This document shows, in pieces, positions 1-4,984 of a stretch of 10,215 nucleotides of DNA. Each line of letters opens with the position of its first letter. Within the stretch, counting starts at the first letter, position 1. The stretch spans positions 1 through 10,215 of the forward strand of contig CAIKYN010000273.1 in NCBI GenBank assembly GCA_903831635.1, read 5' to 3'. Under the pieces are notes generated by a model. That model was not told the origin of the DNA, searched no databases, and was given only the letters and a program-made list of their open reading frames with translations. Made by a program: the position numbers and the translations under genes. The stretch is from an uncultured Spartobacteria bacterium. GTDB taxonomy: Bacteria > Verrucomicrobiota > Verrucomicrobiia > Chthoniobacterales > UBA6821.

Positions 1-471
1 CCTGAGCCCGAGATGATGAAAGCTGTCGAATCGAGTGTTCCGTTCCTGCCGGAGACTGCCCCCCGCTATGCTATGGGGCTTGGCACACCCCCTCAGTTGG
101 TCGAAATGGTGGCACGGGGGATTGATATGTTCGACTGCGTGTTACCCACGCGGATCGCCCGCAATGGTACGGCCTTCACGGCAAAGGGCACAATGAATCT
201 CAAGAACGCCCCCTATACCCGTGATCCTCTCCCGATTGAGGAGGGATGCACCTGTCCCGCCTGCACGACCTTCTCACGCTCCTACCTGAGGCACCTGATC
301 AAGGCCGAGGAGATCCTCGGTCTACGGCTTGTCTCCCTGCATAACCTGCACTTCTACCTCTCCCTCATGAGGAAGATCAGGGAAACGATTCTGGATGGAT
401 CATTTGCAGAATTCCGAAAAGAATTCGTCGCAGGTTACCGTGTCTGGAATGCGGAAGAGAAAGAAGTGTAA
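1..471 (+). CDS. tgt: Queuine tRNA-ribosyltransferase (Tgt), C-terminal part, 5' end outside window
   Basis: Tgt exchanges guanine 34 in the anticodon of Asp, Asn, His and Tyr tRNAs for the queuosine precursor preQ1 in the cytoplasm. The frame is open from base 1, giving 156 residues, a little under half of the usual ~370-380-residue enzyme. Visible are the PRYAMGLGTP substrate-binding segment (fragment residues 22-31), the FDCVLPTR motif with nucleophile Asp45 (Asp280 in the Zymomonas enzyme), and the zinc site Cys83-x-Cys85-xx-Cys88 with His114. The spacing from Asp to the first Cys (38) and from the last Cys to His (26) equals that of the Zymomonas enzyme, so the site looks intact. It ends in TAA at 469-471. 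It converges on the minus-strand series that includes queA, so the two queuosine genes are close but not in one operon. Confidence 0.97.
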   Translation, partial: PEPEMMKAVESSVPFLPETAPRYAMGLGTPPQLVEMVARGIDMFDCVLPTRIARNGTAFTAKGTMNLKNAPYTRDPLPIEEGCTCPACTTFSRSYLRHLIKAEEILGLRLVSLHNLHFYLSLMRKIRETILDGSFAEFRKEFVAGYRVWNAEEKEV

Positions 472-475
472 ATGT

Positions 476-505
476 GGAACTCAGGAACTCAGGAACTCAG
501 GAAAG
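476..505 (+). repeat. Octamer tandem repeat after tgt
   Basis: Three perfect copies of GGAACTCA (476-483, 484-491, 492-499) followed by a partial copy, starting 4 bases after the tgt stop codon. The last copy plus the bases after it (GGAACTCAGGAAAG, 492-505) recurs as an exact inverted copy at 588-601. Confidence 0.9.
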
Positions 506-601
506 GTACTGAAGAAGGAGACACTCTTCCTTGAAGGTTTTATTCAATGAGACTCAGTTTTTAGAAAGCACCTTGAATTTCTTCCAGCTTTCCTGAGTTC
601 C
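492..601. repeat. Inverted repeat bracketing a 110-bp intergenic element
   Basis: A perfect 14-bp inverted repeat pairs 492-505 with 588-601. With a three-base bulge on one side and a one-base bulge on the other, pairing can continue (509-516 with 579-587), giving about 22 paired bases. The structure fills most of the 196-bp gap between two convergent genes (tgt ending at 471, the secreted-protein gene ending at 668). It may act as a two-way terminator or mRNA end-stabilising hairpin, or be a small non-autonomous element. No T-run directly follows the right arm on either strand. A weaker small stem (515-532) followed by TTTT at 538-541 could serve as a local terminator for tgt. Confidence 0.6.
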
Positions 602-667
602 ATATTTTAAATCTCTCGGCAAGTAAGCGTGAGATTAGCTTACTCGTTTCAGCCATTAAGGCTAATA

Positions 668-1096
668 CTACCAACTCTGGATCGAGTACTGGCGGCAGTA
701 GTCGTATTTTGTTTCGAATCCAACCTCTGGTGGGAACTCCGAGTAGCCTGAGTTCAGCCACTGAATGTTGTTATTGTAAGGAGGCTGATAGGTGCCGCGT
801 TGAGTTGGGAAGGGGAAGGTCACCGTTTCGAAGATGCCATATCCAAGGCGGGCAAAGGTTCTGCCGAGACCACGGACCAGTCCATAACTAAAGGCCGCAG
901 AGTTTCCTTCCATGTAATTCACATCAGACATCGAATCAATGATCTCCGTGGAGCCGTAGAGAATATTACCCAGACCGCGTCCCAACTTGCGCGTGGGTCC
1001 CTGTTCGGATGCAGGAGGCGACTGAATGTCAGCAAAAACGAGCGAGCTGGTTCCTGACAAGAGAATGGCAATCAGAAGGAGGGGGAGCTTTTTCAC
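668..1096 (-). CDS. Small secreted protein, exosortase-system-associated TIGR04073 type
   Basis: 142 residues, starting at GTG (1094-1096) and ending in TAG (668-670). A signal peptide is clear: MKK, a Leu/Ile-rich core, and a likely cut after VFA at residue 22. The mature part has two similar Gly/Arg-rich segments, RKLGRGLGNILYGSTEI (36-52) and GLVRGLGRTFARLGYGIFET (72-91), followed by a Pro/Tyr-rich TFPFPTQRGTYQPPY stretch. This pattern matches, from memory, TIGR04073, a family of about 140 residues found in bacteria that carry exosortase/PEP-CTERM sorting. Its biochemical role is not known to me. The two Gly-rich segments look like amphipathic helices, so envelope association is plausible. 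It lies 41 bp behind the YhaM-like gene on the same strand and may be co-transcribed with it. No Shine-Dalgarno is seen (CTTTCCC precedes the GTG). Identification rests on recalled family pattern only. Confidence 0.75.
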   Translation of the reverse strand: MKKLPLLLIAILLSGTSSLVFADIQSPPASEQGPTRKLGRGLGNILYGSTEIIDSMSDVNYMEGNSAAFSYGLVRGLGRTFARLGYGIFETVTFPFPTQRGTYQPPYNNNIQWLNSGYSEFPPEVGFETKYDYCRQYSIQSW

Positions 1097-1137
1097 GGGA
1101 AAGTATGAATGACTTTATTTGGTGCCTCTTGGCAAGA

Positions 1138-2217
1138 TTAAAGTAGTGAATCCGAATATTGCTTGGGTGCTGACTCGGCTCCCTTGGAGGTCTCTGCTGA
1201 CAAGGGGAAGTGAGCGAGTGGTGTGACCGGAGCAACTCCCAGGGGGCGGACCCACTCCCGTTGTCCATTCGATGCGGCATTACCGCTGGAGTAGGCTGCG
1301 AAGAACATCTCCATCCTGGCGTCGATATTGTCTACGAAGTGAAGCAAGGCGGCCTCGGGAGTTTTGGGCAGTACAGGAGAGCCGAACTCAAGCTGTCCAT
1401 GATGAGAGGCCACCAGATGGAGAAGATGAAGGCGGACATCTTCCGATGCCGGGACCATGGTATCCCAGCCTTCCTTGGGGAGATCACGCCAGAGCATATT
1501 GACCAGCTCGATGCCTATCGAAAGATGCCCCAGTAGTTCGCCACGCGGTTCTGACTCGATGCCGAAGCCTCGTTCCGGAGGACATGTCTCCCAAAGCTTT
1601 CCCGTGTCATGGAAGAGAACCCCAGCAATCAAGAGGTCACGATGGAGTTCGGGATAGACCATGCAGAGCGCCAAGGCCGATTCCATCATCCGCGAGGTAT
1701 GCTCCAGAAGCCCCCCACGGCGGGCGTGATGGTTCCCTCGGGCCGCAGCTGCCCTGCGGAAGCGCGCACCATGTTGGGAAAGGAAGCGATGGCACAGGGC
1801 CTTCATCCTCGGGTCACGGATGCTTTCCACCGCATCGGTCATGATTGCATAGGCGCGATCCAGAAGGGCAATCCTCTCGGCAGAGCCCTCCAGCAAGAGA
1901 TCCACGGAGTCATCGGGGAGGGGATTCATTTCCCAGCCCTTGGCATCAAGCCCATAGGAGGCGCTGTGGCTGAACTGTCCTTCGATCATGACGAACTCGC
2001 CAGGCTTTGAACCTGAGCATGCCTCAAAGGCAACGCTGTCAGCCCAAGCACGCAGTGTGAGGCTCTCGGTTGCATCCCTGAAGATTGCCTCGAAGAACGG
2101 CTTTCCATTGGAGGCTTCCTTGCGTGTGATCTTTTCGATCTGGGCATGGATCACGGCCTCCTGAGGCGAGTGCTCACGGGTAGCTTTCTTCAGTTCGGAA
2201 ATGGTCATCAATGGCAT
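1138..2217 (-). CDS. YhaM-like 3'-5' exoribonuclease (OB-fold plus HD domain)
   Basis: 359 residues, ATG at 2215-2217, TAA at 1138-1140. An N-terminal OB-fold-like nucleic-acid-binding region (about 1-100, with FFEAIFRDATESLTLRAW at 41-58) precedes an HD metal-dependent phosphohydrolase domain. HD landmarks are GGLLEHT (168-174), His203-Asp204 in LFHDTGK, GHLSIG (230-235), SHHG (271-274) and Asp296 in HFVDNIDA. This order and the motifs match the Bacillus YhaM family, which trims RNA and single-stranded DNA from the 3' end with divalent metal. The family is usually about 310-320 residues. The extra length here is mainly a low-complexity C-terminal tail (about 310-359). All expected metal ligands are present, so it should be active; a nucleotide hydrolase role is the main alternative. 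Its start is 146 bp downstream of the queA stop. The region before the ATG is a pyrimidine-rich heptad repeat, not a Shine-Dalgarno. Another in-frame ATG lies three codons on. Confidence 0.85.
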   Translation of the reverse strand: MPLMTISELKKATREHSPQEAVIHAQIEKITRKEASNGKPFFEAIFRDATESLTLRAWADSVAFEACSGSKPGEFVMIEGQFSHSASYGLDAKGWEMNPLPDDSVDLLLEGSAERIALLDRAYAIMTDAVESIRDPRMKALCHRFLSQHGARFRRAAAARGNHHARRGGLLEHTSRMMESALALCMVYPELHRDLLIAGVLFHDTGKLWETCPPERGFGIESEPRGELLGHLSIGIELVNMLWRDLPKEGWDTMVPASEDVRLHLLHLVASHHGQLEFGSPVLPKTPEAALLHFVDNIDARMEMFFAAYSSGNAASNGQREWVRPLGVAPVTPLAHFPLSAETSKGAESAPKQYSDSLL

Positions 2218-2226
2218 TCGGAGAGA

Positions 2227-2254
2227 CTGAAGGCTGAGGGCTGAAGGCTGAAGG
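2227..2254 (+). repeat. Heptad tandem repeat upstream of the YhaM-like gene
   Basis: Four consecutive 7-bp units: CTGAAGG, CTGAGGG, CTGAAGG, CTGAAGG. In the minus-strand mRNA they read CCTTCAG and end 9 bases before the ATG at 2217, where a ribosome binding site would be expected. AGACTGAAG, overlapping the first unit (2224-2232), has an exact inverted partner at 2342-2350, so the repeats and the partner bracket the 146-bp gap. Confidence 0.88.
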
Positions 2255-2349
2255 AAAAACTAATCGTGATTACTACAGTCACTCTTGGTGATCTTCGGGA
2301 TTTTCTGGATGCACATGACCTTTAGTCTAACCTCCATCGGTCTTCAGTC

Positions 2350-2368
2350 TGTGATCCGTAGGATCACA
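2350..2368 (-). terminator. Hairpin over the queA stop codon, possible terminator or 3' stabiliser
   Basis: A perfect 8-bp stem, TGTGATCC / GGATCACA, with a 3-base loop. On the minus strand the stem contains the queA TGA (2364-2366), so the mRNA can fold right at the end of translation. No U-run follows, so it is not a standard intrinsic terminator. Transcript-end protection or partial termination ahead of the YhaM-like gene is an inference. Confidence 0.45.
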
Positions 2369-3350
2369 CAATCAGCATGCAGTCACCGTAGCTGAAGAAT
2401 CTGTATTTATTCCGGACCGCCTGCTCGTAGGCCTCCATGATCAGTTCTCGTCCTGCGAAGGCGCTCACCAGCATCAGAAGCGTCGATTCTGGCAGGTGGA
2501 AATTAGTCAGTAGGGTATCGACTCTCTTGAACTGGTAAGGAGGACGGATAAAGATTTCTGTCGATCCGCTCGTTGGGACGAGTTCACCCTGCGGTTGAGA
2601 TTCCAGAACGCGGGTCGATGTTGTCCCAATGGCAACGATGCGTCCCCCATGATTCTTGGTGGAGTTGATGCGAGCCGCAGCGTCGACCGGTAGCGTGTAG
2701 TGTTCTAGGTGCATCCGGTGCTCCGAAAGATCCTCGGATTTGACCGGCTGGAAAGTTCCTGCCCCCACATGCAGTGTCAGGAAGGCGTGCGGGATCTTAG
2801 CGAGGATTTCCAGAGTGAAGTGCAGTCCTGCTGTGGGAGCAGCGACAGACCCCGGATCCTGCGCGAAGACCGTCTGATAACGCTCTTTGTCCTGAGCATC
2901 AGCCGAACGATGGAAATAGGGAGGAATCGGCATCTCGCCGTGTCTTTCCAGGTCGAGTGGAGAGGCGAACTCTAGCAACCGAGTCCCATCCTCGTGGATC
3001 GTGAGGACAGCTGCCTCAGTTCCGGCTACATCGACACGAGCCCCCACCTTCATCTTTTTCCCGGGACGGACCATGGCTGTCCAGCGGATCGGGGAATGTT
3101 TCTCCAGAAGCAGAATCTCGATCTTTCCCGTAGTATCGTGTAAGCGAGCTGGAATGACCCGGCTGTCATTGAGAATAACGAGATCCGTTAGCGCGATGAA
3201 AGTAGGGAATTCGTTAAAGTAGTGATGAGAGATCGTTTCAGAACCGCGGTCGACAACCATCATCCGGGATTGCTCGCGCCTTTCAGTTGGTCGATCGGCA
3301 ATTAATTCCAAGGGAAGGTGGTATTGGTAGTCGGAGAGACGTGAAGACAT
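2364..3350 (-). CDS. queA: S-adenosylmethionine:tRNA ribosyltransferase-isomerase (QueA)
   Basis: QueA transfers the ribosyl part of S-adenosylmethionine onto preQ1 in tRNA, making epoxyqueuosine in the step after Tgt. The protein is 328 residues from ATG 3348-3350 to TGA 2364-2366. Signature segments in order are LNDSRVIPARL (60-70), IPPYFHR (142-148), APTAGLHF (171-178), LHVGAGTFQPV (193-203), AIGTTSTRVLES (240-251), TEIFIRPPYQFK (264-275), TNFHLPEST (282-290) and YRFFSYGDCMLI (316-327). The frame stays open for 71 more codons upstream, but the family begins near this MSSRLSDYQYHLP, and the extension reads through the repeat tract and overlaps the divergent gene at 3496. Length fits the family (about 330-360). 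The leader has a pyrimidine-rich heptad repeat starting 11 bases upstream instead of a Shine-Dalgarno. It is probably transcribed with the two genes downstream of it. Confidence 0.97.
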   Translation of the reverse strand: MSSRLSDYQYHLPLELIADRPTERREQSRMMVVDRGSETISHHYFNEFPTFIALTDLVILNDSRVIPARLHDTTGKIEILLLEKHSPIRWTAMVRPGKKMKVGARVDVAGTEAAVLTIHEDGTRLLEFASPLDLERHGEMPIPPYFHRSADAQDKERYQTVFAQDPGSVAAPTAGLHFTLEILAKIPHAFLTLHVGAGTFQPVKSEDLSEHRMHLEHYTLPVDAAARINSTKNHGGRIVAIGTTSTRVLESQPQGELVPTSGSTEIFIRPPYQFKRVDTLLTNFHLPESTLLMLVSAFAGRELIMEAYEQAVRNKYRFFSYGDCMLIV

Positions 3351-3361
3351 CAAGCGAAAGC

Positions 3362-3389
3362 CTGAAGGATGAAAGCTGAAGTATGAAGT
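3362..3389 (+). repeat. Heptad tandem repeat upstream of queA
   Basis: Four 7-bp units: CTGAAGG, ATGAAAG, CTGAAGT, ATGAAGT. They diverge in sequence but keep the strict 7-bp period. In the queA mRNA they read as pyrimidine-rich CTTCA-type units ending 11 bases before the start codon. This is the same design as the tract at 2227-2254. Confidence 0.8.
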
Positions 3390-3453
3390 AAAACCGTAAG
3401 AACTGACGCGATTCCCAAGGTTTCGGAATCTTCCTCTCTTGATGTGATTTGTT

Positions 3454-3483
3454 TTGACAGAAAAGCCCCCTTGAACAGATAAA
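3454..3483 (+). promoter_or_regulatory. Probable sigma-70-type promoter for the secreted-protein gene at 3496
   Basis: A perfect -35 TTGACA (3454-3459) is followed after 18 bp by GATAAA (3478-3483; a second choice is TAAAGT at 3480-3485 with a 20-bp spacer). The ATG is only 12 bases after the -10, so the predicted transcript would start about 5-7 bases before the ATG and be nearly leaderless. This agrees with the absence of a Shine-Dalgarno. The -10 is imperfect. Confidence 0.45.
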
Positions 3484-3495
3484 GTACAACCGACC

Positions 3496-4359
3496 ATGAC
3501 TCTCCCAACTTCCCCTCTCAAAGCCTGCTTCAAGGTCACTCTAGGTGCCCTCCTCTTTTGCATGATTCCGCAGCTTCACGCGGGTGCATCGAACAAGGAT
3601 GGAAATCCTTACGGCAATGGCACTTTCTTTCAAACAACTGGTACTTTCAGTGCAGTGGTACGAGGTGAGAATCTCAGCGGCACCATTCTCTTCAGTACCG
3701 GAGCAAGTACGAATGGTGTGAGCACGAATTCCTCAGGTTCTTCGGTCATTGTTTTCCAGGGTAACACCTACATGGGAAATTCCGTCGGGATGTGGAATCC
3801 CTCATCGGGTACCATTGATGGACAAATCTGGGGTGGGCAAAACCTTTCTGGCACCAATCAATCGACTATCTACCCAGAGATTTTTAATACAAACAATTCG
3901 AATTTCCCTGTCATCCTTCAAATCCAGACAAATATCATCGTTCAGAGCACGGTGACTGATTCAAATGGTACTACGATTCCTTATGTGACCAACCTTGTAG
4001 CCACTAATACAGTTGCTCTTGAACCCTCTGGAACTAATTATGTGCAGAGTGGAGTTTATATGAATGGGTCCTTTGACGGGAAAGTTAAAAATAGCTACCC
4101 GAATCAAACCTTTACGGCATATGGTACTTTGACTCAGCAGCAGTTAGCTCAACAAACGCCTTTTGGATTAACCAATAGTGGTCCTGCAACGAATGGTGTG
4201 GAGGGCACTCTCCCTGCACAGGTTTCCTCGATTACTATACCGATCACTGTCGAGGGGATCCGCGTGGCCGATACTTACACTTCTTTCAATACGGTTAATA
4301 ATCAGTCTAATGTTCCTTATTCGGATACTTATTACACTGTTACTAACCCTCCTCAGTAG
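3496..4359 (+). CDS. Asn/Thr/Ser-rich secreted protein of unknown family
   Basis: 287 residues, ATG 3496 to TAG 4357-4359. A signal peptide covers about 1-29 (basic KACFK, a hydrophobic LGALLFCMI core, and a likely cut after QLHA). The mature chain is rich in Asn, Thr, Ser and Gly with alternating short hydrophobic stretches such as GTFSAVVRG (49-57) and SSVIVFQGN (82-90), suggesting an all-beta extracellular protein. A GTFF/GTFSA...SGTILFSTG pattern near the N-terminus (42-69) is followed by GNTYMGNSVGMWNPSSGTIDGQIWGG (89-114), then by long Asn/Thr-rich segments. No catalytic motif, transmembrane anchor, RTX repeat or PEP-CTERM tail is visible. I do not recognise the family. It is divergent from queA and 47 bp ahead of the pseudopilin gene, separated from it by a hairpin. 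A structural or surface-matrix role is only a guess. Confidence 0.8.
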   Translation: MTLPTSPLKACFKVTLGALLFCMIPQLHAGASNKDGNPYGNGTFFQTTGTFSAVVRGENLSGTILFSTGASTNGVSTNSSGSSVIVFQGNTYMGNSVGMWNPSSGTIDGQIWGGQNLSGTNQSTIYPEIFNTNNSNFPVILQIQTNIIVQSTVTDSNGTTIPYVTNLVATNTVALEPSGTNYVQSGVYMNGSFDGKVKNSYPNQTFTAYGTLTQQQLAQQTPFGLTNSGPATNGVEGTLPAQVSSITIPITVEGIRVADTYTSFNTVNNQSNVPYSDTYYTVTNPPQ

Positions 4360-4373
4360 AGAATTCTGAAAAG

Positions 4374-4397
4374 AAATAGGATAAATCTCCTATTTTT
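4374..4397 (+). terminator. Hairpin with short T-run after the secreted-protein gene
   Basis: A perfect 8-bp stem AAATAGGA (4374-4381) / TCCTATTT (4388-4395) with a 6-base loop lies 14 bases after the stop codon at 4359. The 3' arm runs into five T residues (4393-4397). The stem is AT-rich, so termination would be weak. It ends only 9 bases before the pseudopilin ATG, so it could instead control entry into that operon or hold its promoter (GATAAA at 4380-4385). Confidence 0.42.
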
Positions 4398-4406
4398 AAG
4401 TAACAC

Positions 4407-4970
4407 ATGACGAGCAACTCAATTAGAAATTCCGGTTGCTCTTTGAGATGTTCTGGATTCACTCTTATCGAGTTAATCGTGGTCGTAGGGATTGTCGGAA
4501 TCCTGATGGCGTTACTTCTTCCAGTCGTCAGTACCATTCCAGCAAAGGCAAATGAGATCGTTTGCATGTCACATCTTCATCAACTCTGGATTCACTTTGC
4601 TCCGTGTGCCACGGAGCCTGATGGTTGGCCTCAGTTACCCAAGGGTGTAAAGCCGGGAAGTCCGGAAGAGAGCCAATTTTGGCTCGAGTATTCCAGTAAT
4701 AATCTGGATGTGCCTCCTGCCACATGGCTCTGCCCCACCATCGAAAGGATCGCTCAGCGAACACAGGGCACCAACAAGACTCCCCGGATCGATTATCTCC
4801 CCACTCTCTTTGACTCCCGTCCGGGAACCCCTAACCGCTGGCCCGCGATGCCTTGGTTCAGCGAGATTGCCAATGTCCATGGGCACGGGAACCTGACCGT
4901 TCGAGCCGATGGCTCCGTCCAGCCTTCAGTCCCCATTGGTTCGGGGGGATCATCCCCCTCACAGCCCTGA
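4407..4970 (+). CDS. Type II secretion/type IV pilin-like pseudopilin with H-X9-DG motif
   Basis: 187 residues, ATG 4407 to TGA 4968-4970. A prepilin leader ends SG|FTLIEL, so the prepilin peptidase should cut between Gly17 and Phe18. Glu22 is the conserved fifth residue of the mature protein, and a hydrophobic helix follows (18-40). Near the C-terminus His158 and Asp168-Gly169 fit exactly the H-X9-DG processing-associated motif seen in PulG-like pseudopilins of the Planctomycetes-Verrucomicrobia group. The central part (about 65-150) is Pro/Trp-rich and has no family I can name. The protein should sit in the inner membrane and assemble into, or regulate, a pseudopilus. No secretion ATPase or other T2SS gene is present here, so it is an orphan or accessory subunit. 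The next gene starts 14 bp later, implying one transcript. No Shine-Dalgarno is visible. Confidence 0.9.
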   Translation: MTSNSIRNSGCSLRCSGFTLIELIVVVGIVGILMALLLPVVSTIPAKANEIVCMSHLHQLWIHFAPCATEPDGWPQLPKGVKPGSPEESQFWLEYSSNNLDVPPATWLCPTIERIAQRTQGTNKTPRIDYLPTLFDSRPGTPNRWPAMPWFSEIANVHGHGNLTVRADGSVQPSVPIGSGGSSPSQP

Positions 4971-4984
4971 AGCCATTTCCCTTG

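Noticed and set aside
476..505. CRISPR array
   Set aside because: Units of 7-8 bp are directly adjacent with no spacers and no cas genes are near.
1609..2010. Plus-strand open frame opposite the YhaM-like gene
   Set aside because: It is antisense to a clearly conserved protein and its translation has no domain or export signal.
3347..3445. 8-bp inverted repeat ACATCAAG/CTTGATGT bracketing the queA leader as a third element
   Set aside because: An 8-bp match in a gap of this size can easily arise by chance and one arm lies partly in the queA start codon.
3351..3495. preQ1 riboswitch in front of queA
   Set aside because: The leader is filled by heptad repeats and shows no compact C-rich preQ1 aptamer with its A-rich tail.
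3351..3563. A 71-codon N-terminal extension of QueA
   Set aside because: It reads through the heptad repeats, overlaps the divergent gene start at 3496, has no QueA-like residues, and the family begins at the ATG at 3350.
4944..4958. GGGGGAT/ATCCCCC hairpin as a terminator of the pseudopilin gene
   Set aside because: It lies inside the coding end, has a one-base loop and no T-run, and the next gene starts 27 bases later in what looks like the same transcript.
4853..4984. A 44-codon extension of the ASH-domain protein
   Set aside because: It overlaps the pseudopilin coding end in another frame and would bury the signal peptide; ATG 4985 gives a proper export signal.
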